Part shown: piece after piece, positions 47,701-58,500 of the stretch
Numbering within the stretch: the stretch's first letter is position 1
Layout: each line of letters starts with the position of its first letter
From: Arenicola marina
Lineage: Eukaryota; Annelida; Polychaeta; Arenicolidae
Direction of reading: 5' to 3'
Assembly (NCBI GenBank): GCA_964019135.1
Contig: OZ025265.1
Location: 25,085,143 to 25,149,142, forward strand
DNA: 64,000 bases
Notes under the pieces: generated by a model
Told to the model about the DNA's origin: nothing
Seen by the model: the letters and a program-made list of their open reading frames with translations, nothing else
Database searches by the model: none
Made by a program: the position numbers and the translations under genes

Positions 47701-49593
47701 ATACAAGGCCAATTTGTGCCGGGGCGTGCCGCGCCAACCCGAGCACGAGGAAGCCAAGTCGGCCGTGCGGGAAAGGTGGTCGGCGCTGGGGTTCGAGAGC
47801 TATGGAGAAGACAGAACTCGGACTAAGACATGTCTCCGGTTTATACCATTCAACTCGAAAGCCGGCATAAGTACATGCACCAGTTGTAGGAAGTTTTATC
47901 GCTATCACTCCAAGAAGAGGAAGCTGGCAGCCCTCGACTCCGAATCAGAAACGGACGACACGGAAGCCACACTGGGCGAGGATGGCAGCAGAGACCTGGC
48001 GTCCATTCTTGAGAACGTGTTGCCATCGGCCCCTAGCAATTTTGAGATGTTGCTCCAGTCACAGTTGGACAATTGCGGCAAGCACCCGAAACAGCGAAGG
48101 TGGCCTCCCAAGCTGATCAGCATTTGTATGGCTCTGTGTAATCGGTAAGTCTCACGGGGTTTAAACATATTTATTTAACGATGATACCCCGAATAGCTAA
48201 TTGCGCTAGAAACATGGGGCTTCCTAAAAAAAAGTGAAAAGCAAAATGTTACAGTGTAAAACAAAATATGCAATACTACAAAGGCGAGGCAAATTTGATC
48301 CCATATAACAGGGACGTGGAAAGAGACAGGACGATGGATAGACTTAAAGGCTTACTCCAGCTAGATTATTGGTATCTGAAACGATGAGTAGATAATACAA
48401 ATGTAGATACAGCGTCAATAAGAGTTTTCAGTTGGACGCTCGTGGCCACAGAAGAATAAATGTACAATATCTTTTCGATTGAAGTCTTGTTATCCTACTG
48501 AGAGTGCCGAAAAAAATATGCTCTCTCGCGGTCATAATTCGAACAGTAGAGAAAAAATATACATAAGCTTCACTAACAGCACCACATGAATATTAAGGGC
48601 TTTCGTTGCAGAGTTTATTGTGCGGATTTTTTTAAATTGCTAAAACCCAGTCGCATTTGCGCTGTCACTTGCAATTTTCTGGAAACCATATAGAAGCAGC
48701 TTATCTTGACGCATCGTATAAAGAGAGCAATATAGTGACCGAAATTGACAACTACGTAGTGCACGCGATAAAGAGTTCCGCATTCGTGTACCTGCGGGGA
48801 AGAAACTAAATATGTAGCTATTGGTTGTACAATGGATGGTGCGGAATTGATGGCATCGTTGCCTCTCGTCGTTCTTTTTGATCCCGACCTGGGTGGTAGT
48901 CTAGATATGATATAGGATGGGGTTGCGCCTAGGACGCACTTGGCATATTTAACAGCAATCTGAATTGTCGGCGGTCTGTGAGTGAGGGCAAACCGCTGAT
49001 TGAATAACCCCACTCTAGATGATCGGCTCTCTAAGTTTCACTTTCTATACCCTGCATGACCAATCCAAACAGTTAATATTTGTGGGGAGCTCTGTTCGAT
49101 TCATAGGAAATATATCACAGATGAGCGGCCCTGTCACATACAAGGACATAAACTATTAAAAGATGGAACCCCCTACATAACACGTCCCAGCAGATCACAG
49201 CCTCCTCCAAACACTGTCAAATGAAACCTGTCGGAGATTTGCTGAAATGGTCCCAAAGTGACATTAATTTTTTAATTCATTAATGTAAGTGACCTTAATT
49301 CCAGGATCGCCAAGTGAAATGCTCCATGGCAATTTGAAACCGAGTTGATCCGTGGACCCCTCCCTTTTCAAATTTCTGGATCCGCCACTTTAATTATGAT
49401 GAATAAATCATGGACTATGTACGTAATGCTGTAATGGTGTGCATGCACGTGTTATTCCAGATCCGTGCCGGCATATGAAATACTGCGGAACAGTGACCTG
49501 CTGGTGCTGCCTTCAGTGCGGCTCCTGAGACTCTACAAGAAGTCTTTGTCAGAGGCCGCAGAAGTATCCGAGGACAGCCTGGATGATCAATAA
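44731..49593 (+). CDS. RFX-like winged-helix / P-element-transposase-like fusion
   Basis: Three exons join in frame: 44731-44759 (donor GTAAGT), 47248-48144 (acceptor TTTTTTTCTAG, donor GTAAGT) and 49461-49593 (acceptor TTATTCCAG). Together they give 352 codons and TAA. Residues about 10-77 fit the RFX winged helix, with W10 (split by intron 1) and then AAEVYQAYAKHC, MGKVLRDFFPHV and YDGLYWKK, matching the RFX pattern W..., LYxHYxxHC, FGKLIRxxF, YxYGLxxK. Residues 220-235 hold a CxxC and basic run (CTSCRKFYRYHSKKRK), followed by an acidic stretch. Residues about 285-335 (HPKQRRWPPKLISICMALC, SVPAYEILR, LLVLPSVRLLRLYKK) resemble the N-terminal segment of P-element/THAP9 transposases. No DDE nuclease or THAP finger follows, so it cannot transpose. 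It is likely a nuclear DNA-binding protein. The assignments are by eye, and the start could lie upstream. Confidence 0.6.
45320..45759. mobile_element. hAT-like MITE in intron 1
   Basis: A 440-bp element with terminal inverted repeats CAGGGTGCGCACAGG and (right end, reverse complement) CAGGGTTCATACAGG, the style of many animal hAT elements. Repeated CTTGAATTT/CTTGAAA motifs lie just inside both ends. No clear 8-bp duplication survives. The minus-strand 120-codon ORF across it has no known homology and is probably chance. Confidence 0.75.
45850..46700 (-). pseudogene. Decayed PIF1-like helicase
   Basis: Minus-strand pieces of a PIF1-family DNA helicase in correct order. At about 46665-46540 is RRQNDRVLIRAIAELCEGAP SEEA (domain 1B end, with the RQND motif). 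At about 46525-46425 is LYATNFEVDMNNYDELEALD ending in RRGDSG at a donor-like GTGAGT. At about 46078-45855 are PLRVGFAMT, then VHKAQGQTLNRVVVD (motif V/VI region) and AGVAAV. Frames change at least twice (near 46535 and within FAMT/VHK) and the ATPase N-terminal half is missing. Such helicases are encoded by Helitron transposons and by amplified host genes. No Rep domain is seen, so the source is open. It sits antisense inside intron 1 of the RFX-like gene. Confidence 0.75.
46785..47040 (+). mobile_element. tRNA-derived SINE, copy 4
   Basis: Full-length plus-strand copy with A-box CGATAGCTCAGTGTGTTAGA and a slightly altered B-box (GGTCCGAGCCC). The tail is degraded (CAAGCAACC) and no target duplication is visible, so it is older than copies 1, 2 and 5. 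It lies in intron 1 of the RFX-like gene. Confidence 0.88.
48145..49460. other. Intron 2 of the RFX-like gene
   Basis: A 1316-bp intron (GTAAGT...TTATTCCAG). It contains a short scrap of the GGATCCGCC MITE terminus at about 49370-49392. Nothing else is recognised. Confidence 0.5.
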
Positions 49594-50083
49594 AGCCTCC
49601 CCATTGGGCACACCCGCCACTTTTGAAATCCGCGCCATATATGGTCATCGTGCAAGGACACTGATTTCAGTAACGCTGATTTCTTTAAATAATTAATTAT
49701 TAATAATAATAATAAGTAATAAGAACTTACAACTGTTCTTTTTAGATTTTCTTTCTTTTTGGGGCATAATTTTGTTTAAATGTTTTTTTTCTTTCTATTC
49801 ATCCGCAGTATGTATGCAAATAAGCACTACATTCTGAACTTTTCAGGCGTTCATGCTGATTGTGTTTTGTTCGGGCCCCACCTTCGATCAAAGTTACACA
49901 AACTGGATCCCCCCTTACTCTGTGCGATGCATCGCTCAGTCAGAATGTTTGATCTTCAGACCCCATAACATACTTGGAGGTTTCCCTTTCCATTTACGTA
50001 ATTATATGCGTCTTGTACAATAAGTATTAAGTAATCAACAGCACCGTGTATCGGAAAGACCAAATATAATATCGGTGACAGAC

Positions 50084-50089
50084 AATAAA
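50084..50089 (+). terminator. Polyadenylation signal AATAAA
   Basis: AATAAA followed within 10 bp by GTGTTGTGTT, a GT-rich downstream element, 490 bp after the stop codon of the RFX-like gene. A second AATAAA (49589-49594) overlaps the stop codon itself. Confidence 0.5.
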
Positions 50090-50706
50090 GGTGTTGTGTT
50101 ATCACGTATCTGCAACTGTTCCATACTTCTCTCTCCTCACAACATAGGTGTCACTTCTCGTAGTCTACCTGCCACAGTAACGTTAATGATTACTTCGTTT
50201 GGCTTCGATATGAGTTGTTATCCTTCGCTGTAAAAGGGGGTATCGTGGGGCTGTTATTGTCCTTCGATCAGGCTCAGTGAATGAGGGGGCGGGAGATAAT
50301 ACCCCCTCTGGATCGCGAATCCCCAAGAATTAGGGAGAGCAATATCGAATCTCCCAAGGTTAGGATATTATAAAGCTGGGCGCGAATTAATGGTGATATC
50401 GCAAATATCGAGAAAATCACAGACTGTTACAACGGTTCGCGGTAAATAGGCATCCGGTCTTAGCGTTGAACCAGGAATTGTACGGATAACGACCCCTCAA
50501 AATTGCCAACAGCTGATCGCGAATCTCCAAGAATTGATGAATGTCAATCGGAAAACGTATCCCCCCCCCCACCCTGAATAATGATTTGACGGCAAAGTTA
50601 AGGCGAACCTTCTTGCTTCATGTTTTTAAATTGAGAAAGAATGTGAATGACGTACTGTTTGAAATGGCTAAAAAAACATTGCAAATCAGAAGACCCTCCC
50701 TGCATT

Positions 50707-50922
50707 TATTAGCAATAATACTTTAATAGGATAACAATAATACTTTAATAGGATAACAATAATACTTTTATAGTATAACAATGATACTTTAACAGTATAG
50801 CAATAATACTTAATAGTATAACAATAATACCGGTACTGCAATAGTATAACAATAATACCGGTACTTTAATAGTATAACAATAATACCGGTACTTTTATAG
50901 TATAGCAATAATACTTTAATTA
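50707..50922. repeat. 22-bp AT-rich minisatellite
   Basis: About nine to ten copies of AATAATACTTTAATAGTATAAC. Three copies carry the inserted phrase ACCGGTA. Confidence 0.9.
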
Positions 50923-52325
50923 AGTCACTCATTCCCAGCGTGCCCATGCTGACAACTACGACCCTTTTATTGCACGTGTATTTGATCCAATTGGAGCACT
51001 ACAATAGACCGATCTAAGCGGTCAGCTATCCGGTGACGTCACGTGCATATTCAGCCAATCAGGTGGCGAGTAGCCAGGGGCACGAAAGCCAAACAGAAAA
51101 TTCGGTCATACCAAACGCGGCGACGTGACGCAGTTACCCGCTCCTAGAGAACTTCTTTCTGCACATTTTGAGCCAAACCGGGACTTTTTGCGTAGATATT
51201 GAAGCTAAGGACAATAACAGTATGATTGATAATTGTTATCAATGCATTATGTAACAAAATGCTACTGTATGTTGACCTGGAGGTGCAAGACGCGCAGCTT
51301 TCCTAACCAAGCCTTCACATCGTCTGCCAAACGATAATAGCATGATAACGTTAAGTTAACGTTAGATTGTGGTTTGCATAGTTGATATATGATTGCTTGT
51401 TAACTGACCATGTTCCCGCTGCGGTAACTTAACGCTTGCAAGAAACGGTAGAATGATGAAGAAATAACTACTTTACTACGTTAAATTAACGTTTATTTTT
51501 CGCTTACAAATAAACGTTTGCAAGTTAAACTGAAAAACGTGATCGAAATGTTTAAAACCTCGAAAAATAAAAGGCAAATAAATTAAGATTCATTTTAATA
51601 ATAGTTTTTCGAACAAAAGTTTGGGGGTTATAAGTAACATAAAATTAAACTATCGCACGGCCATATCAAACCAAGCATTCTCGCCGTCTGCCAATCCCTT
51701 TGGTAAACATATATTTTCTAAGGTTGTTACAGATCAAACTTAATTCTCGGGGGGCTAAATCTGTCGGTGCGGGTGGGGGGGGGGGGGGCTTCTGCGGCTT
51801 GACCAGGGGTTGGGGGGGGGGCGGGTCTATAGCCGCTGGATCCACCACTGGGCGGTGGGGGTGGTTGGCGGGTGAGGGATGGGTTACGCGTTACAAGTAA
51901 TTTTATGCGGTTTTAAACGCACCGCGTATGTCATTGTCTTCTTTCTGTACGCGACACTTTGAATGTCTGGGTGGATTATGTCACTATAAGCCTGTACGTT
52001 TCTTGGTCCAGACTGTTGTCACTATGTTTCCGTGCCCAGTGCAAGGTTTCCGGTCATTGTTGTAGCGTTCCTTCCATGCCAGTAAGTTTCCCGCCCCCCT
52101 GGCGCGTGACTCCTGCTACGTTAGGAGCGCCACCTGTTTATGAGATCATCCGGTCGCGCATGCGCGATAGGCGCCTGAAGCGCCACCTATATAACCAAGT
52201 GTTCGTCTGGATCTCACCCTCTCCTGGATCTCTGGCGGCCTGAACGGACTGAACTCCAAGCATCCACCCACCACCCCATCCGCACCCTTTGTTTTGGTTT
52301 TGGGTTTTGGCCCGCTTGGCCCCTA
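50923..52325. other. Spacer with promoter-like and TIR-like motifs
   Basis: At 51003-51065 is CAATAGACCGATC, matching the terminus of the 15.6-kb MITE family, then TGACGTCACGTG (51034-51045) and CAGCCAATCAG. It may be a diverged MITE end carrying a CRE and CCAAT box. Elsewhere there are AACGTTA-rich sequence (51340-51540) and G-runs (51775-51830). No gene is supported. Confidence 0.35.
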
Positions 52326-52353
52326 CCCCCCCCCCCCCCCCCCCCCCCCCCCC

Positions 52354-52860
52354 ATACTTGGACACATGTGGCAAATTATAGTATCTTGCCATATTTGGCC
52401 ACTTTAATGTTCAAACTTGTTGTATCATGTTGCGTCATAAACTGACCATAAAACTCAACAACCCTCAATCTTTTCATTTGTCCGCCAACTAGCTACGGTA
52501 ACGTTAGCCGTGTTAGCAAGCAATTATAAATACTCCATTTATAGAAACATAGCGACGCTACGCTGAACCATGGCACACTTTGATGTGATGAGGTGCATGA
52601 CATCGACAAATGGAATACAATTTGCAGCAAATATTTCGGCGCATGCGTACTAGAGGGAAACCAACTCATCCAAGACCAATTTATGGGTCGGATAGGTATT
52701 TATATACTTATACGCGGGTCCCGTTGTATTAAAGCTCCACGCCAGTACACTATGAGCAATGTGTGTACTGCGGTATGCGTGCCGTCATCATGGTCATGTG
52801 CCCTATACACTGCATTTAACCCGGACATATCACGTCTACATTTACAACGTTAGACAAATG
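52354..52860 (-). repeat. Interspersed repeat family B, copy 2
   Basis: Inverted relative to the copy at 42.8-43.3 kb and clearly homologous over about 52360-52690. It abuts a 28-C run (52326-52353), one of the longest homopolymers in the window. Confidence 0.75.
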
Positions 52861-53412
52861 GATAGTGTGGAGAATCGGTAGGAGTTTGCGCAGTAGTTGG
52901 ACGTTCAAAGTTACTGTTCAAAGATACATTTAAGGTACGTTTGCAAAGATAAAGTAAAAGAAGTAGCCTAAATGTTCCATAGCATTACAGGGTTATGTTG
53001 ATGTTCACCTCAAGCAGGAACAGGCAAAGGTTATGGCTGGCTTCTATATATATTTCTATATATGTGGCGGGGGACAAGCGGAACAAACCATGATACCATG
53101 ATAATGTGACGGTTGGTGAGGATACCACTAAACACGTATTTCAAATAAAAACTTCAGGATCTAGGTTTTGTTTGAGGGGGGTGGGGGTGGGGGGCGGGGG
53201 CGAGGGCAAATGTCCTGTGTGATGGCCATAACAAATTGGCAGGGCCCGGGGAGCAATGGAGCGAGTCCCCCCCCCCCCCCCCCCCCCCCCGCAAATCCGA
53301 TGTATGATGCGATGAAGTCTGTACATTGTAGTCGTCTGAGGTTGAATAATATATGTTGTACATGTCGATAATACGTACCATACGAATAAAACTGGACTGA
53401 AGCTGGCTAATA

Positions 53413-53885
53413 TGCAACGTCATGACAACGTCGACACAAAGTTATTTTTTGTTGCGATAACGTTGTCAGGACGTGAAAATGTATTATTTTTTTTACGTTG
53501 TCGACGTTGTCAGACTTTCTGTCCAATATTAAATTGTACCTTCTGTGAGAAACAAATGCGTATATGATGAATTAATTAGAAGCATGACTGTCGAAGGCAA
53601 TCCATTACATATTGTTTTCATAACGTCCGATTGTTCAGGTAACGTTGTCAAACGTCCACTCCCGACTTCTAACCATTTTGTATTTATAACACCTGCTACA
53701 CGCCGCCAATTTGTATTAGTCACTACACATGGCAAAAGTTTTATTTTTATGGAATTTACTCTCGAAAATATTAGTTCAATGTTTGCGACAACGTTGTAAC
53801 AACGTTGTCCTGATGTTACCACTTTGAGCTGATATGATTACAACCAAAATCAACGTTATGCGAACGTTGTGTGTTTGCTGGGATA
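53413..53885. mobile_element. AACGTTGT-rich non-autonomous element
   Basis: About 470 bp saturated with AACGTTG/CAACGTT motifs (for example CGACAACGTTGTAACAACGT near 53787), ending in GAACGTTGTGTGTTTGCTGG. Near 53413 are GCAACGTCATGACAACGTCG and further copies. Short inverted AACGTT arrays with a GTTTGCTGG terminus are typical of certain animal MITEs. The superfamily is not assigned. Confidence 0.55.
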
Positions 53886-54369
53886 TAGATTAAAACGCGT
53901 GTATAGTTGCTATTCGCCTTGACCGGAGACCTCAGTTGTATAATGATGCGCCCCACTTGTTATTTATTCATAATGGCCGATTCGGATAACTACACCGATC
54001 ACGTTGTTCATCGTGGCGCACTTGGGCACATTATGACGCCCTCTATCATTAAACACGCGTGGACGTGTGACAAGTTATAACCAGGTTATAAATACGGGTG
54101 CCGGTTACAATAACACAGCTGCAGATCTACGCCGTATGGAACGAATGTCTAAGATAATGTAGGCCTACTTCTTGTCAACTCCAAAATAGTAATTAATAAT
54201 AATGATAGTAATAATGCCCAAATAAGCAAGGCTTTTGGAATTCCAGAGTTATAATGCATAAATTAATTGTAGGGTGAAGTCGTATTCTGAGTTTATATTG
54301 AGCTGATTGTGAGCGGGGATGGGGAGCGGTGGGGGTTGGGGGCGGGTAACGCCATAGCGACACACAATA

Positions 54370-54840
54370 CCCAGGTGCTTTCATGCAGACTTGATCTCAA
54401 CGAAAAACAACTAACCGTGAAGAATACAATATGTCTTCGCGACAGCAGACGCTCGTGTACAGCCTTGCAGCCCAAATGGCCATCTTGTGCATAGTGGGGG
54501 GGGGGGGGGGGGGCAAGGGGTATTTCCGTTCCTCGAGAATAGGCTTTTCATTTCGCCGTGAACTGGGAATGAGGAAAATAATTCTTCGTGATTTGGGAAT
54601 TTTGTTTTTTTTCGTCTTCTTTTTATATTTGGATTAGCCGACCGTCGTGATCAAGGATTTTCATCAATCGTAAACTGTGAATTTTAATATTAGATAACCA
54701 TGAATCGGGAAATCGAGCCCCCTTCCTTTGTATGCGGGGACTTCTCGGCCTAATTCTTCGTGACCTGGGAATAAAGACATTTTACTTCGTGATCTGGGAA
54801 CAGGACCCCCCCCCCCCCCTTGCCCCCCCCTATAGTTAGA
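54370..54840 (+). repeat. Interspersed repeat family A, copy 2
   Basis: Matches the copy at 43.3-43.7 kb from GGTGCTTTCATGCAGA through an 18-G run (54496-54513), GGGGTATTTCCGTTCCTCG and the CGTGA(A/T)(C/T)TGGGAA motifs to a terminal C-run. Confidence 0.75.
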
Positions 54841-55530
54841 TTCGAATGGCGCTCATGCGCAGTACTCCCAGAAATAACCAGGCTGAATGTTTTTGCTCTT
54901 AATATGATGCATGAGTTACATGGACCAAAAGTCGTCATTTATTATTCAAATCCGTTCTTTATTTGTCTAGATCTTCAATGACAGATTTAACTTTGATTAA
55001 CAATAACGTGGCCCTAACACTTTTGACATGCTATTACAACAACGGGTCAAAGCTCGTACGAACTTCCGATTAGTCGTAGATACATATATTGGACGGATAA
55101 GTTGTCTTCCAAACGGATTAACTTGGGGAGTACCACATTGTTGAGAGAAATTAGCTGTTGCTATATGTCAACCCAAAAGAAATACTCGGGAATATAACAA
55201 CCACCTTATATATAAACTTTAAATTCAGATGCTCTACTGACTGAGTCAGGCAAAAGATTCTGGGGTGTGTATCATCCAACCCCATTCCACTATTGTGGGA
55301 AATTTCCTAATGGGTACAAAAGTGCCATTAAACGCCAACATATTATGTCATTTTAAGCCGCTGAGCTTAATCGGGCTTCATAGCGATCGATCGCGTTTGA
55401 ATGCTCCTCTTGGCTCTGAAAATTTAGTTAGTTTAGTTTAAAGGCAGAGTATCTGTTAAGGTTTTACCTTTATTTTCTAACTATATTAAATTCGGACCAA
55501 TAATATCGTTTGTGCTGATCTTCAGATCTT
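54841..55530. other. Upstream region of the C-type lectin gene
   Basis: AT-rich with no repeat recognised. It should contain the promoter of the lectin gene. No convincing TATA box is visible near the CRE pair. Confidence 0.3.
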
Positions 55531-55532
55531 AG

Positions 55533-55580
55533 TGACGTCATTCGTCCCGCCATCATAGGACCGATAGCGCAATGACGTCA
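55533..55580 (+). promoter_or_regulatory. CRE pair at the start of the lectin gene
   Basis: TGACGTCA at 55533-55540 and 55573-55580. The second overlaps the initiator (ATGACGTCA, ATG at 55572). The 40-bp spacing is the same as between two of the sites at 4983 and 5023. A third site lies inside the exon (55743-55750). Function as CREB/ATF sites is inferred. Confidence 0.45.
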
Positions 55581-58500
55581 CGAAAGTCCTATGCAATGCC
55601 GTCACCCGAGCATCTATCCCGTGAAGGCGAAGACTTACCCATCTACACGGACGTTGAGGACAAACCAGATAATCCGGTAGACGCCAATACGCCAAGTCAG
55701 GATAGCCCATCAAATCGGACTAACGCCAACGCCAGCCACGATGACGTCACAAAGAAGGGTGATCCGTCAAGCGGCCGAGAGAGTCCTGCCGTCCCTCTGA
55801 GGACTCCAAATAAAAACCCCAGAAGCAATCTGGACAGCAACACCTCTCATGTCTATGAGTCGCTAATGACGGTGCCTGGATCTCGTGTACGGGATCCTGA
55901 ATCCACATGCATGATCCAGTGTTCACGAGAGAGGCGGATTGCGGTCGGGATAGCCATGTCAGCCCTCGTCTTAGGCTTTCTCCTGGGCTTCCTGCCGATG
56001 TATTTCGCTAGGACAGCAGGTGAGGTCCCCGGGATGAGGTTCTTTCAAGCTCCATTCGCTAGGTGGAGCTTCGTTCCTCACCTCAGCTGGGGGGCTGGGG
56101 GGCGACCCGGCCTCGGCTCCTCCTTTTAGGGCCGAATTTAGACCATTTACCATATGAAAACCGAAACCGCCTCTCCCCCTATCCAGCATATCTGGATCCG
56201 ACCCTGAAACCGGCCCCTTTTTTCCCGATTTTCTGGATCCGCCCCTGGCGAGTGTGCGATGGATGTAGCCGACAACGGAGACATAGAGGGCCCCAGAGGG
56301 GCTTTTTCGACACGGCGACACGGCGATTTTTAAAATCGACAACGTGACATTGGGGTTGTCTTAGAATCGACATGCGACATGGACCTTTTCTTAAAATCGA
56401 CACGCGACATGGCTACCCCTCTCAGGGGCCCTACATATGGGTCTGGCAGGGGTAAACGGCGACATGCGACAACCCTTTCTGAAAAGTCGACACGTGCCCG
56501 ATATTGGCNNNNNNNNNNNNNNNNNNNNNNNNNNNNNNNNNNNNNNNNNNNNNNNNNNNNNNNNNNNNNNNNNNNNNNNNNNNNNNNNNNNNNNNNNNNN
56601 NNNNNNNNNNNNNNNNNNNNNNNNNNNNNNNNNNNNNNNNNNNNNNNNNNNNNNNNNNNNNNNNNNNNNNNNNNNNNNNNNNNNNNNNNNNNNNNNNNNN
56701 NNNNNNNNGGGTCAGACCAACACTCCGACAACACTCGTTAGATGGCGCGAATAATGTCCGCTATGGCCATTTTGAAATTCAAGATTATGTAACCTGAGTA
56801 TATCTGGATGTGTAAAAATTAGACATTAATAAATTCCTAATGGGACTGCTATTTTTGTTCTAGGTCATAGAGAAATGATTGCCACCCCATGATATTGAGA
56901 CGAACTGTTTTTACAAATACTGCTATAGAATCTCAGTATTGGCCAATGATACTGTGATATGCTTGTTTACTATGTTTTGCTTACTAAAGCTTGTTCATTA
57001 CTTTAATTCAGAGCAGATATTAATAACAAATATATACAGTGCAGACAACCAATTTCTTTGTCTGGTATTTAGTACCGTACTCTATGCGGGATATTACCAT
57101 ATATCTCGGTAATTCGCACGGTTTTGTGGGGGATCACAGGATATTGTGTTTTATCGAGAGAGAGAGAGAGAGAGACAGAGAGGGAGAGGGAGGGAGAGAG
57201 AGAGGGAGGGAGAGAGAGAGGGAGGGAGGGAGAGAGAGAGAGGCGGGGGAGGAGGGAGGGAGGGAGGGAGGGAGGGAGGGAGAGAGAGAGAGAGAGTAGG
57301 TGTATATGGACGGGCCTAGGTGGAGCAAGCTTCCATTCGCTAGGTGGGGCTCCATTTCTCCGATAATTATAGTAATTGAAAAGTGAACGTATCGAGCCTT
57401 GCAGGAACAGGAGCGATAACTCATAGGTTTGGATGCACTTTTAACTAGTTGTTGGCGGTTATATGCTCGTAAAATATATATATATAAATATATAAATATG
57501 TGGCACCAAGGCATTCATTCAGTTATGCCGTGGAGTCCACTTGTGCACAAGACAGGGCTAAAGAATCATTTCATTTCATTTCAATCATTCACTGATGCGA
57601 AGTCAACCTTGTTTAAAAGGCACTTAAATTCATTCGATGTCCCGGGTTTTTTAAGTCGCTAAATTGTGTGGCTACCATTGCTTACAAATAAATACAGTGA
57701 ATTCAATGGCGTGTCATATCTCTATTGATTTCCTACTGATCTTATGTCTAAGCCTATGTGAAAACAACGTGTGCAGGGGCGGGTGCAGCGCCCCCCCCCC
57801 CTTTATGGCCGAAAATTAGATCATTTAACATATGACAACCGAAACCGAACCCGAGCCCCCCCCCCCCCCTAGGCCATATCTGATCCTACCCTGAAACCGA
57901 CCCCCCCCCTAAAGAAGCCCCCCCCCCTCTATCCAGATTTTCTGGATCCGCCCCTGGTGCGGTGGTGTAGTACGAGTTGGCAGCTCGTGTGTTTTGCCAA
58001 TGACATTCACGTTTAACCAATTGACTGTGTGAGCAAGTGTACCGTGTAGTGTAGTGGAAGGATATGTTGATATTCTGTAACCCGATCGATGAGCGGCAGT
58101 CCCGTCCTCGGTTGACTGAAGTAATATGAAATGGGGCTTGGGATGAACACGATCGATCGACGTGCAAAGTTCGTGAACTGGGAATGGGGTATTAGCCGAT
58201 CGCCGTGATCAAGGATTTTCATTAATCGTGAACTGGGAATTTTAATAATAAACAACCGTGAATCGGGAAATCGTCAATTCAGTATCGTTTATCCGCCCTT
58301 TCATTGCATGCGGAGAGTTTTGCTTTTAATTCATCGTGACATGGGAATAAAGACATTTATTCTTCGTGATCTGGAAACACGACCCCCCCCCCCCCTTGCC
58401 CCTCCCTCTCCCCCTCCCCCTAGGGAGGTGATCGGGTTATAGAATACTGTCGGAACTGGAAAAAAATGTGGTCGGGCAGGGAGGCTGTACTGTAATTGAA

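Noticed and set aside
56020-56129. Extension of lectin exon 1 to the stop at 56129
   Set aside because: A consensus donor at 56020 with phase matching the CTLD exon ends the exon; the read-through sequence runs toward a MITE. A short read-through form without CTLD remains possible but unsupported.
57039-57514. Arg/Glu-rich and Ser/Leu/Pro-rich ORFs
   Set aside because: Produced by the GA microsatellite.
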